From: Candidatus Saccharimonadota bacterium
GTDB taxonomy: Bacteria; Patescibacteriota; Saccharimonadia; Saccharimonadales; Saccharimonadaceae
Assembly: GCA_030645815.1 (NCBI GenBank)
Contig: JAUSMW010000036.1
Location: 1 to 50,386, forward strand
DNA length: 50,386 bases
Direction: 5' to 3'
How positions within the stretch are numbered: position 1 is the first letter of the stretch; the number at the start of each line of letters is the position of its first letter. Under the pieces are notes generated by a model. It searched no databases and was not told the DNA's origin. It was given only the letters and a program-made list of their open reading frames with translations. Below, piece after piece: positions 10,046 through 19,766 of this stretch. The position numbers and the translations under genes were made by a program.

Positions 10046-10951
10046 TTACCAACTTCCGCTGGCACCACCTCCTCCAAAACCACCACCACCGAAACCGCCA
10101 CCCGATGATGACCCACCACCAAACGTTGTACCACCGGCCCACCATGATGGTTTTTTGCCTGATTTGCGACGCTGCTTGTAATTATTGGAAACAACCCAAT
10201 CGAATCCTAAACCAAGCAAGGTAAGGCCAACAACCCAAAACCAGGTCCATACAGCCCAAACGCCAACAAAAGCGATGACGAGCCCAACGATACCTCCCAT
10301 GAGGCCCCCGGCCCACCAGCTCTTACTGCGTGCCAACACAGATGTTATCCAACTAGGCACAATAAACAGAAAGAAAAATATAACGAACCCTACTACATCA
10401 GAGATACCAGACTCGCCGTCATCTTCTATTGTTGATGACGAGTTTGGGTCGGGCACACCTTCTACAGCAGCAGCAATACTTTCAACGCCTTTTTGTATTC
10501 CACCATAGTAATCATTTTTCTGGAAATAAGGCCTCATGACGCCACTGATAATACGGCCGCTTTCTAGGTCTGTTAGGTCACCCTCTAGGCCTGTTCCTAC
10601 CTCAATACGCATCTTTCTATCATCTTTTGCAACAAGTAACAGAACTCCATTATTTTTTTCTTTTTCACCAATTCCCCAGGTACGAGCAACATCTATCGAA
10701 TATCCTTCGATATCTCTGCCATCAAGACTAGGTATAACCAGTATTCCTAGTTGATAATCCTTTTTCTTACGACTTTGTTGTATTTGACTAGCCAGTTTTT
10801 TTATTTGCTCTGCTGTCAGCGTATTGGTTTGGTCGACAATCGGGCTTTCCAGTGATGGCGCAGGGGGGACACCAATCGCTAATACAGTATTTTGTCCAAC
10901 AAAAAGAACTGTACCTAGTAAAATAATTAAACCAAAAAGCCAACGTTTCAT
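10046..10951 (-). CDS. TPM domain protein (YgcG family) with Gly/Ser-rich tail
   Basis: IVDQTNTLTAEQIKKLASQI...ARTWGIGEKEKNNGVLLLVAKDDRKMRIEVGTGLEGDL; C-terminal GGGFGGGGFGGGGASGSW. Confidence 0.88.
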   Translation of the reverse strand: MKRWLFGLIILLGTVLFVGQNTVLAIGVPPAPSLESPIVDQTNTLTAEQIKKLASQIQQSRKKKDYQLGILVIPSLDGRDIEGYSIDVARTWGIGEKEKNNGVLLLVAKDDRKMRIEVGTGLEGDLTDLESGRIISGVMRPYFQKNDYYGGIQKGVESIAAAVEGVPDPNSSSTIEDDGESGISDVVGFVIFFFLFIVPSWITSVLARSKSWWAGGLMGGIVGLVIAFVGVWAVWTWFWVVGLTLLGLGFDWVVSNNYKQRRKSGKKPSWWAGGTTFGGGSSSGGGFGGGGFGGGGASGSW

Positions 10952-10962
10952 AATAAACTTTG

Positions 10963-11574
10963 CTAGTTAAAGTCTACAGATGGCGCTTTGTCGGATCCAG
11001 CGTCTGCTTGGAAATACGTGAATGTTTTGAACCCAAACACACCTGCTGTAATGTTTGTAGGAAAACTCTGTGTTGTCGTGTTATATGTCCGTGCTGCTTC
11101 GTTGAAATCATTACGTGCTACAGCAATGCGATTTTCTGTACCCTCGAGCTGTACTTGTAGGTCTTTAAAGTTTTGTGTTGCTGTCAATTCAGGATAATTC
11201 TCGGTAACTGCTAAAAGCCTACTCAATGCTTGGCTCAGCTCACCCTGTGCTTCCTGGTATCGTTGTAGCTGTTCAGGAGTTGCATTTGACGGGTCAATCG
11301 TAATCTGAGTTGCTTTGGCGCGAGTATTGGTGACATTTTCCAATGTGCTTTGCTCAAAATCTGCTGCACCTTTCACAGTACTCACCAGGTTTGGTATTAA
11401 ATCAGCGCGACGCTGGTACTGACTTTGAACATTAGCTAGCTTTGTGTTGACATTTTCTCGACCACTCACAAGCCCATTGTATAATCCGGCAATTGTAGCG
11501 ATAAACAACAAAATAATTACTCCGACAACACCAATAATTGTCCATTTTGTATTCAAATTTGATTTTTTGGCCAT
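10963..11574 (-). CDS. LemA family protein
   Basis: VSGRENVNTKLANVQSQYQRRADLIPNLVSTVKG...FDNEAARTYNTTTQSFPTNI-type LemA signature. Confidence 0.88.
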   Translation of the reverse strand: MAKKSNLNTKWTIIGVVGVIILLFIATIAGLYNGLVSGRENVNTKLANVQSQYQRRADLIPNLVSTVKGAADFEQSTLENVTNTRAKATQITIDPSNATPEQLQRYQEAQGELSQALSRLLAVTENYPELTATQNFKDLQVQLEGTENRIAVARNDFNEAARTYNTTTQSFPTNITAGVFGFKTFTYFQADAGSDKAPSVDFN

Positions 11575-11792
11575 ACTTCCCCTTTGCTTAAAAGTTACTG
11601 TCTTTATAGTAGATATGTACTAGTTTCTATTCTATAAGAAAAGCTTAAAATTACTAGCAATCATACACAATAATTTTTGTTGACCAACAGGCTTACTAAA
11701 TATATTTCGTTTAAGCTTATTTATATGTAATAATGAACAGGTATAAATTACATAGTAGTATAACCTGTTATCAGGAGGGGATAGAAGAGGTC

Positions 11793-12677
11793 ATGAACCC
11801 AGACAACAACAACTCAGGTATCGATTCCGCGGATACTAATCCACAGCCATCACAAGGCAACCAAGTAAATCCACAGCAGCCGACACCCACCAGTTTTAAC
11901 GCCACACCACCTATACCTGTTACAACAACACCAATCCAGCAGACTCCTACGCTACAAACTCCACCGCAACCAATAGGTACGCAGCCCGCTCCCTACAATC
12001 CGAGTACAGGCGGCAGTCCAGTCAAAAAAATAATAATTGGTATTGTTGCTTTTGTACTAATCCTTATCCTAGCTGCTGTTGGATATACCGTGTATAAATC
12101 CATGCAATATCCAGAGGAAAACAAGGTTTCAACTGCATATATTGAAGCATTGAGAGATGAAGATTATGACCAAATCGCGGAGTTATATGATACGGAATTA
12201 ACTGAAATAATCGACAGGGAAAAAGGCTTGGCAGATAGAATGCACGCCATTGAGCCGTCAAGCGTCAACCCCGAGACAGTAAAGGAAGATGAATACAAGA
12301 GATTCCTGACAGAAAGCAAACAAGATTTTGATATACCCGACGGCAAACCATCACGCATATCGGCTGATTACTATGGCGATACCGATCCAAAATACATAGT
12401 TTCAACATACACAGTAGGCGGTGAAGATATTTCTGTAGTTTTGGTATACGATAGCGGCAAACCAAAAGCTCTTTTTGCCAAAAAAGGTCAGTACAATGAT
12501 ATAAAAGATTTTGAAAAGGCATATCAAGAGTACAAAGATGCTCTAGAGGAAGCCAAGCAGCTGCTGGATAATACCGAAGTTGTTATCGAATCAGTTGAAA
12601 ATCAAAGCAAGACAGTTGGTGGTACTGACAGCCTCAGCGCTAAAATTGATGCCAAAAAAGTATTCGGCGGTAACTAA
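11793..12677 (+). CDS. Single-pass membrane protein with Pro/Gln/Thr-rich N-terminal tail and extracytoplasmic domain
   Basis: SD AAGAGG before ATG 11793; disordered N-terminus, TM KKIIIGIVAFVLILILAAVGYTVY, then a globular domain. Confidence 0.65.
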   Translation: MNPDNNNSGIDSADTNPQPSQGNQVNPQQPTPTSFNATPPIPVTTTPIQQTPTLQTPPQPIGTQPAPYNPSTGGSPVKKIIIGIVAFVLILILAAVGYTVYKSMQYPEENKVSTAYIEALRDEDYDQIAELYDTELTEIIDREKGLADRMHAIEPSSVNPETVKEDEYKRFLTESKQDFDIPDGKPSRISADYYGDTDPKYIVSTYTVGGEDISVVLVYDSGKPKALFAKKGQYNDIKDFEKAYQEYKDALEEAKQLLDNTEVVIESVENQSKTVGGTDSLSAKIDAKKVFGGN

Positions 12678-12703
12678 ACTTTTAACAACTATTTTTCATT
12701 TAT

Positions 12704-15106
12704 ATGTCACATAATAATCACACTAGACATAAACGCAAACTAAATACCGTCATTGCGCTTCATATAGCTGTTTTTATAGTTGCCCATATGCTTTTAATTG
12801 CTGTATTTGAGCAATATAAAAAAGTTGCGTATGCTGCTACACCAAAGACCGCGATTGAAAAAACACTACAAAATAGTTCGGGTTCTAGTACAGTAGAAAA
12901 TGTCTCTATAAATTCGTCGCTAGGTTTTAACGTTGGTTATAATAAAAAGCAATTTACCTCAGTTGGATATGTTATTGGAAAAGACAATAGTTTTAAAACT
13001 TATGACAAAAATGATGTTTTCGAAAAGCGAGATTACGCCATAGTAAACCTATATGATGCTCGTCTAAAATCAAAAGATAATATTAAAACAAAAAACTATT
13101 CCAGCGCAGAGCTAAATATATCTACCAGTATATTAAAAGATTTCTTTGAAAAACGTCGTTCTCAATACGGCACGCAGTTTTCAGAACTTGATTTGGTTGA
13201 AAAGCATTATGCACCAAAAACTGGTGGTGATATCCAATCTGTTGATGTTATTAGTAAAGGCGATACAAAGGTCAACGGTATTACATATAGAAAGGTTATT
13301 TACAAGATTGTAAACACCAAGCTAATTAAAACCACGTCTACCACCGAGGCCTATTACTTGGTCAAAGACGGCAAACCTTTTGCGATTACATTAACGACTG
13401 CCAACGATAGAGACCAAGAGTTTGTCGCATCCCTCAGAGGTATCATCACAAATGTCAGCTATGGTACAAATCAGCAATCCGCAAAGTATGGTTCAAGTAA
13501 CTCTGCCAGTGGGGGTAAGGTTTCAAAAAAAGTCAGCGACACCGCTCTAAATACACCATATAAATTAAAATCAGACACAGCGCTAAAGGTTGTAGCAAAA
13601 AACCAACCAGCAACTGTCAGAATAGGTATGGCGTATTGTGCAAAGGTGACACTGAAACTAACCAATGGACAGCCCTTTACGACATTAGACGAAGCCTGTA
13701 ATGCAGCTATAGGTAGCGGATCAATTATATCTGACAAGGGCTACGTCTCAACTAACGGTCATGTTGTTACGATGAAACCAAATGATGTCATATTATATGG
13801 ATTACTAGGTCCTATTCAGGAATCTGGCGACAATACATCTCTAGTGAAATTTCTACAGTATATGTCTATGAATGGGCAGGCTGCTCAAGTTGACGAGCTA
13901 ATTAGGTTAATCGAAAGTAATGACCAAAAGGCTATAGATAAACTCTCAGCCGCTATCGATGCCATTCCCCCTGCTCAGCTGGACACAACTGGTAGCGAAA
14001 AATACCAGTTTGCTATTCAGCTAGGCAAAGCACCGCTGAGGCTAAAGGTTGATGGTGTAAACGCTAGCTATGTTTATATCAAAGACCAAATAGTAAGTGC
14101 CAAGCTTGTCGATAAAAATTTCAATGTGTATGACGATATTAATACCGGTACATTTACTCGTTCTGATGTTGCGGTTCTAAAAATTAATGACAAAGTTACT
14201 GGTGGTTTTCCGGTTATCAAACTAGGCTCGATAAACGGACTAAAAGAAAATGATTTGGTTACCGCTATTGGCTATCCATACTTTGTCGACAGCGGAACAG
14301 ATACAAAACAGAAATATACTTTTCCTACTGCTACTCAGGGGAAAGTACTGGAAATAGGCTACGATTCACCTGGTAGCAAGCGCAAAGTAGTGAACATGAC
14401 GACTCCTATCGCTGCTGGAAATAGTGGTGGACCCGCGTTTTCTAAAAATGGTCTAATGATTGGGCTAAACACATATGGTCAGAGCGCTTCAGAAGATGAG
14501 TTTTCAATTAGTAGTATATTCAGGGACGTAGCGGATTTAAAACAATTGTTAGATAAAAATAATGTATCAGCTACCGGAACCAGCGAACTGTCTAAGGTTT
14601 GGTCTAGCGCGATTGATGATTTTTCAGCCGGCCAGTATGTGGAGGCTCAGAAAGGGTTTGCAGCTGTTAGTGCAAAATACCCAAGCTTTTATCTAGCTGA
14701 TAGTTTCCTCAAGACAACAAACGAGCAAATCGAGGCTGCCAACAAAGAAAATAACCTGAGGATAATGATGATTGTAATAGGTATCGTTATAGTTGCAGTT
14801 GTCATCAGTCTAATACTGTTTATCAGAAAACTCATCAAACACAACCGAGCCGACCCTGGTTCATACATACCAAACCAACAAACACCGCCAATCACTCAAC
14901 AGTTTACTCAGGCTCCAGTCAGCCAACAACCTCCTGTCGTAGTGACGCCAACCTTACAATACCCACCAGTTGACTCAGTGCCGACCGAGCCAATTGACCA
15001 AACGACACCTGTGCCGTTACCCCAAACTCCTCAGCAAGATGTAGCCGGTTCTCAGCAAACTATCGAGGTCAGAATAGACCATAACGATGACAAAACCAAC
15101 GCCTGA
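12704..15106 (+). CDS. Large membrane-anchored trypsin-like serine protease (HtrA-like catalytic domain)
   Basis: Catalytic triad candidates: STNGHVV (His), TRSDVAVLKI (Asp), AAGNSGGPAF (Ser). N-terminal signal/TM and a second TM near aa 690 followed by a Pro/Gln/Thr tail. Confidence 0.8.
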   Translation: MSHNNHTRHKRKLNTVIALHIAVFIVAHMLLIAVFEQYKKVAYAATPKTAIEKTLQNSSGSSTVENVSINSSLGFNVGYNKKQFTSVGYVIGKDNSFKTYDKNDVFEKRDYAIVNLYDARLKSKDNIKTKNYSSAELNISTSILKDFFEKRRSQYGTQFSELDLVEKHYAPKTGGDIQSVDVISKGDTKVNGITYRKVIYKIVNTKLIKTTSTTEAYYLVKDGKPFAITLTTANDRDQEFVASLRGIITNVSYGTNQQSAKYGSSNSASGGKVSKKVSDTALNTPYKLKSDTALKVVAKNQPATVRIGMAYCAKVTLKLTNGQPFTTLDEACNAAIGSGSIISDKGYVSTNGHVVTMKPNDVILYGLLGPIQESGDNTSLVKFLQYMSMNGQAAQVDELIRLIESNDQKAIDKLSAAIDAIPPAQLDTTGSEKYQFAIQLGKAPLRLKVDGVNASYVYIKDQIVSAKLVDKNFNVYDDINTGTFTRSDVAVLKINDKVTGGFPVIKLGSINGLKENDLVTAIGYPYFVDSGTDTKQKYTFPTATQGKVLEIGYDSPGSKRKVVNMTTPIAAGNSGGPAFSKNGLMIGLNTYGQSASEDEFSISSIFRDVADLKQLLDKNNVSATGTSELSKVWSSAIDDFSAGQYVEAQKGFAAVSAKYPSFYLADSFLKTTNEQIEAANKENNLRIMMIVIGIVIVAVVISLILFIRKLIKHNRADPGSYIPNQQTPPITQQFTQAPVSQQPPVVVTPTLQYPPVDSVPTEPIDQTTPVPLPQTPQQDVAGSQQTIEVRIDHNDDKTNA

Positions 15107-15139
15107 GACTGATATTTGATGGTATAATTGACAGAAGTT

Positions 15140-16378
15140 ATGAGTCTATCTACCCAACCCTACAAAGGAACCCGAGATTTTTATCCGGATGACATGCGAA
15201 CTCGCAAATGGATGTTTGCCAAGTGGCGCAAAGTTGTCGAGAGTTTTGGATATGAAGAATATGATGGTCCAATCCTCGAGCCATTAGAACTCTACACCGC
15301 AAAGACTAGCGAAGAGATTGTAAATGATCAATCATTCAACTTCGAGGACCGCGGAGGGCGCCGTGTTGTTATGCGACCAGAGATGACACCTACGGTTAGC
15401 CGTATGGTTGCAGGCAGGCGTCAAGAACTTGGCTATCCACTGCGCCTATATAGCATTCCAAATTGTTTCCGCTACGAACGCCAACAGCGTGGACGCTTGC
15501 GTGAGTTCTGGCAGTTGAATGTAGATTTGTTTGGGTTAGAGGGAATTGAAGCCGATGTAGAGAATATACAAATTGCAGATGCATTACTAAAAGAATTTGG
15601 CGCAAATGAGAACCAGTATGAAATACGCGTCAATAGCCGCAAATATATGAATAGTATTTATGATGAACTCGAATTGTCTGATGAAGAAAAAAAGACAATC
15701 ACTGGTTTAATTGATAAAAAAGCAAAAATTGATTCCACAGAATTTGAAAAGATATTTCGCGAGAAACTAGGCGAAGAAAAGGCGACAAAGCTACTAAAAG
15801 TTTTAAATAATAATGATGCAATTCCAGAATCTATCGGTCAGTTAATTGGTAGTTTAGAAAAACATGGAGTGAAAAATGTAACTTTTGAACCAAGTATTGC
15901 ACGCGGCTTCGAGTACTACACAGACATTGTGTTTGAAGTCTTTGACAAAACTCCCGAAAACAATCGGTCTATGTTCGGTGGTGGACGTTATGACGGGCTA
16001 GTTGGTGAGTTTGGTGTCGAGCCAGTTCCAACAGTTGGCTTCGGCATGGGCGACGTGACATTCCAGAACTTCCTCGAAAGTAACAAGCTATTGCCAGAGC
16101 AAACCAGTGAAACGGATGTCTACATTATCGTTATAGGTGATGTATTAACTGAAGCCCAAAAAGTTGCCCAAGCATTACGTGAAAAAGGTGTAAATGTTGC
16201 AGTTGATATTTCCGGACGCAAAACTGACAAGCAAATTACTAATGCCAACAAAAAGAATATTTCATACAAGGTTTTTGTTGGTAGCGAAGAGGTCAGCTCA
16301 CAGTTATATAGTGTTGATGGTCAAAATCAAAAACTTAGCCTAGACCAAATAGTTAGTCTGATTAAATCTTCTAAATAG
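15140..16378 (+). CDS. hisS: Histidyl-tRNA synthetase
   Basis: PYKGTRDFYPDDMR, class II motif 2 (FRYERQQRGRLREFWQ), ARGFEYYTDIVFEV, GGGRYDGLV. ATG 15140. Confidence 0.93.
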   Translation: MSLSTQPYKGTRDFYPDDMRTRKWMFAKWRKVVESFGYEEYDGPILEPLELYTAKTSEEIVNDQSFNFEDRGGRRVVMRPEMTPTVSRMVAGRRQELGYPLRLYSIPNCFRYERQQRGRLREFWQLNVDLFGLEGIEADVENIQIADALLKEFGANENQYEIRVNSRKYMNSIYDELELSDEEKKTITGLIDKKAKIDSTEFEKIFREKLGEEKATKLLKVLNNNDAIPESIGQLIGSLEKHGVKNVTFEPSIARGFEYYTDIVFEVFDKTPENNRSMFGGGRYDGLVGEFGVEPVPTVGFGMGDVTFQNFLESNKLLPEQTSETDVYIIVIGDVLTEAQKVAQALREKGVNVAVDISGRKTDKQITNANKKNISYKVFVGSEEVSSQLYSVDGQNQKLSLDQIVSLIKSSK

Positions 16379-17015
16379 CTTTTAGCGAAGCAAATGCTGC
16401 TTCAGCTGCTTCGATAGCTTTGTCATCTAGCGCTTGTATTGTTTTATCTTCGCTACAAACTCCTTGAGGTTTGGTTATAATAAAGTAATTGTTACCAACT
16501 TTCTTGGCATCTTTCACCTGCTCTACGGGTGTAGAGTCTGCAGCCGTATCTACCTTGTCACCGGTTTTGTATGAGGTAATTATTCCCGCAGCACCGTTTG
16601 AACTACCACAAAGTGTTGTGCCATCGTTGTTGTTTGCATTAGCAGCTTTAACGAGTGCAGTACTCGAGAAACCAATGCTGGATTGGCCAAAGCCAAAGTT
16701 ATAAGCGTATGTCAGATCTTTTGTTTGATTAGTAACTTTGTATTTTACACCTAGCTCTGGAATTTCACGATATACCGTCGTGTCGTCATCTTTGCTATCT
16801 GCTTTTTGTAAATCTTTATTATCATTCGTTAATTTCACATTTTTTGCAGTCAAAATAGATATCTTTGTATTGAGCTCACCCTGTTGTTTGACGAAAAACA
16901 ATGCCCACATCACATTACTAGCAATCAGTGCCAATATGATGATTACGAGCCAAATAGTTTTCTTTTTACTGGGTTTTTGCTCTGGTGAGCTGATGTATGA
17001 TGGTGTGTCGTCCAC
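16371..17015 (-). CDS. Single-pass membrane protein of unknown function
   Basis: Cytoplasmic tail, then TM TIWLVIIILALIASNVMWALFF, then a coiled-coil/extracellular region; convergent with hisS. Confidence 0.6.
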   Translation of the reverse strand: MDDTPSYISSPEQKPSKKKTIWLVIIILALIASNVMWALFFVKQQGELNTKISILTAKNVKLTNDNKDLQKADSKDDDTTVYREIPELGVKYKVTNQTKDLTYAYNFGFGQSSIGFSSTALVKAANANNNDGTTLCGSSNGAAGIITSYKTGDKVDTAADSTPVEQVKDAKKVGNNYFIITKPQGVCSEDKTIQALDDKAIEAAEAAFASLKAI

Positions 17016-17108
17016 GATTTAAATTCCTATATTAGTTACGTGTATTTAAACACAAGCGTCTCGTATCTGTCTAGCCGAAATACATTATCGATGGTACACT
17101 TGTTAGCT

Positions 17109-18389
17109 ATGAAAGTAACTAGAAAAAACCTATCCACTACAAAAGTCCAACTAACTATTAGCTTGAGTACAAAAGAACTAAAAGGCGCCGAAGATGTAGC
17201 CTTGGTCCATATGGGCAATGAGCTGAAAGTTCCAGGCTTTCGCAAAGGCAAAGTCCCAACCAAAGTCGTCAAACAACAAGTATCTGAGGAAGAATTAAAT
17301 TCTCATACTATGAGCGACGCAATCAATCGTGCTGTTCCCGAAGCATTCGAAACTGAAAAACTGCAGCCGCTCGACCGACCAGAAGTAGAGGTCAAAAAGT
17401 ATGTCCCGGGTGCAGAACTAGAATTTACTGCAGAAGTCGAAGTGTTGCCACCAATCAAGCTCGGTGACTACAAGAAACTAAAAATAACTAAGCCTAAAAT
17501 TTCTGTCGTCAAAAAAGATATTGACCAGGTTGTTGAGCGCATGCGAACTAGCTTTTCTGAAAAGAAAGAGGTTAAACGCGCGGCCAAGGATGGTGACGAA
17601 GCAACGATTGATTTCAAAGGGTTTGATAGTAAAGGTGAGGCATTTGCAGGTGGTGAAGGCAAAGACTACCCGCTAATTATTGGTAGCAAGAGTTTTATTC
17701 CAGGTTTCGAAGAAGGTTTGGTCGGTAAAAAGGCAGGTGATGCATTCGATTTACCCGTAACTTTTCCAACGGACTACCAGGCCGCCCATTTAGCTGGTCA
17801 AAAATGTAAATTTGAAGTAAAAATTAAAAGTGTTAGCGAAGTTGTTCTACCGAAAGTTGATAATGAATTTGCCAAAAAGTGTGGCCCATTCAACAGTGTT
17901 GCCGAGCTAGAAGCAGACATCAAAAATGAGATTAAAGCTCAGCGCGAACACGAAGCAGCCGAAGGCTTGAAAGATCAGCTGGTTGAGCAACTAGTAGCAG
18001 CTAGCAAGCTCGAAACACCGGAAGTTCTAGTAAAAGACCAGATGAAAAATATTGAGCTTGATTTTACTCAGAATCTAGCAGCACGCGGTATGAGTTTAGA
18101 GCAATATCTAGAGGACAAGAAACTAACTCGCGAAGATTGGGAAAAAACTGAACTACACGATGCAGCCGAAAAGCGTATACAAGCCGCGCTAGTACTGGCA
18201 GAAGTCAGCAAGCTAGAAAAAATCACAGTTGACGACGATGAAGTAGCGGTTCGCCACCAACAATTATTGCAACAATACCCAGACCCAAATATGCGACAAC
18301 AACTAGAAACCCCAGAAGCCAAAAACGACATATACAATCGTTTAGCAACTGAAAAAACCCTTGACCGACTAGTTGAACTGAATAGCTAA
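17109..18389 (+). CDS. tig: Trigger factor
   Basis: ELKVPGFRKGKVP signature, FKBP-type domain (AKDGDEATIDFKGF...GSKSFIPGFEEGLVGKKAGD), C-terminal domain. Start ATG 17109. Confidence 0.93.
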   Translation: MKVTRKNLSTTKVQLTISLSTKELKGAEDVALVHMGNELKVPGFRKGKVPTKVVKQQVSEEELNSHTMSDAINRAVPEAFETEKLQPLDRPEVEVKKYVPGAELEFTAEVEVLPPIKLGDYKKLKITKPKISVVKKDIDQVVERMRTSFSEKKEVKRAAKDGDEATIDFKGFDSKGEAFAGGEGKDYPLIIGSKSFIPGFEEGLVGKKAGDAFDLPVTFPTDYQAAHLAGQKCKFEVKIKSVSEVVLPKVDNEFAKKCGPFNSVAELEADIKNEIKAQREHEAAEGLKDQLVEQLVAASKLETPEVLVKDQMKNIELDFTQNLAARGMSLEQYLEDKKLTREDWEKTELHDAAEKRIQAALVLAEVSKLEKITVDDDEVAVRHQQLLQQYPDPNMRQQLETPEAKNDIYNRLATEKTLDRLVELNS

Positions 18390-18421
18390 ATTACCCACTC
18401 TATCGTATAATACAAAGTATT

Positions 18422-18934
18422 ATGGCAGCTGAAAGAATCGGTGAAGTGCTCAAAGGCGAAGGGCCTTTACGAACGCAAGATGGAGTAGTCATTCCCTTTG
18501 AGTTCAGGAATAAAAATCACAGATTAGCCCTTAGTAACCAAGAGCTTGATGATTTTGCAGTACGTTCGTTCACTAGAACGAGTTATCAAGATAATATAAA
18601 TCTAGAAATGCCGGGATTAGACAGGGTATTTATTCATTCAACCAAACTTCTAAATGACAGTGGAGCGTTGAATATGGTGACTCAAATATCATCTTTTACA
18701 GATAGTCCATATACAGGTGTTGCATTTAACGTAGAAGGCCGTTATCGGCAAGGATGGCAGCTACGGGATATTGAAAAGGTTCCTGACATTACACTCATGA
18801 CTTGGGTAGTAGATCGAATGACCAGTAAAGTCTTAGAAAGGCAAGTAGCGCAAAAGCGTCGTGATATAAAAAATAGAGAGACAGAGCTTCTTGATAACGC
18901 AGGAGTGCCAAAACCTCTTGATATCTACGCCTAG
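18422..18934 (+). CDS. Hypothetical protein, 170 aa
   Basis: Complete ORF with TATAAT 10 nt upstream of ATG; no recognised family. Confidence 0.6.
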   Translation: MAAERIGEVLKGEGPLRTQDGVVIPFEFRNKNHRLALSNQELDDFAVRSFTRTSYQDNINLEMPGLDRVFIHSTKLLNDSGALNMVTQISSFTDSPYTGVAFNVEGRYRQGWQLRDIEKVPDITLMTWVVDRMTSKVLERQVAQKRRDIKNRETELLDNAGVPKPLDIYA

Positions 18935-18976
18935 CACTCGCTTGACTTGAGTGCCAGGCAGCGTATAATTATTTAC

Positions 18977-19573
18977 ATGACAAAACCTAGCAATTACTTA
19001 GTCCCAACGGTTGTTGAAAAATCGAGCGATGGTGAACGTGCTTTTGACATATATAGTCGCTTGCTCAAAGACCGTATCATCTTTTTAGGTGAAGACGTCA
19101 ATGAACATACGGCAAACCTAGTTGTTGCACAGTTACTATTTTTAGCGGGCGAGGACAGTAAAAAAGATATTTATTTTTATGTGAATAGCCCTGGCGGTAG
19201 CGTTCATGATGGTCTGGCGATTTACGACACTATGCAATATATCAAACCAGACGTTCACACTATTGGTATCGGTCTACAGGCTAGTATGGGCGCATTCTTA
19301 TTGAGTAGTGGTACAAAGGGTAAACGCTTTATGTTGCCACATGCACGAGCTATGATTCACCAAGTTTCATCAGGCGCACAAGGTCAAGTAACAGATATGG
19401 AAATATCACTCAAAGAAAGCATACGGGTTAAAGAACTCCTCACCGACCTGCTCGCAAAAAACACTGGTCAAAAGCGCGCCAAAATAAAAGAAGATATGGA
19501 GCGAGACTACTGGATGACCGCCGAACAAGCCAAAAAGTATGGTCTCATCGACGAAATTATCAAAAAAGCCTAA
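18977..19573 (+). CDS. clpP: ATP-dependent Clp protease proteolytic subunit
   Basis: [70 protein letters not shown] 18977. Confidence 0.95.
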   Translation: MTKPSNYLVPTVVEKSSDGERAFDIYSRLLKDRIIFLGEDVNEHTANLVVAQLLFLAGEDSKKDIYFYVNSPGGSVHDGLAIYDTMQYIKPDVHTIGIGLQASMGAFLLSSGTKGKRFMLPHARAMIHQVSSGAQGQVTDMEISLKESIRVKELLTDLLAKNTGQKRAKIKEDMERDYWMTAEQAKKYGLIDEIIKKA

Positions 19574-19583
19574 TAAAACACTT

Positions 19584-19766
19584 GACAGTTTGCAATTAAC
19601 CCCTCACAATGGTGTGTAATGAATTAGTGTAAGTTGGGTTTTTATGCATTTGGCCTTGGTGGCTCTCGGTTAGAAATGCTTGCCCACGGAGTTAAATCTC
19701 CTAACTTAGTAGATTCGGCGCCCCTAAGTATCAACCACTAACAAGAACCAGGAGACCATTTTTTAT
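19584..19766 (+). promoter_or_regulatory. rpoBC promoter and ~145-nt 5' leader
   Basis: TTGACA-17-CACAAT, followed by a long untranslated leader with GGAG/CTCC and GTTAG/CTAAC complementarity. Confidence 0.5.

Noticed and set aside
10046-10120. GGT/GCC-like repeat in the TPM gene as a possible repeat or CRISPR element.
   Set aside because: It is the coding sequence of a Gly/Ser-rich C-terminal tail common in TPM proteins.
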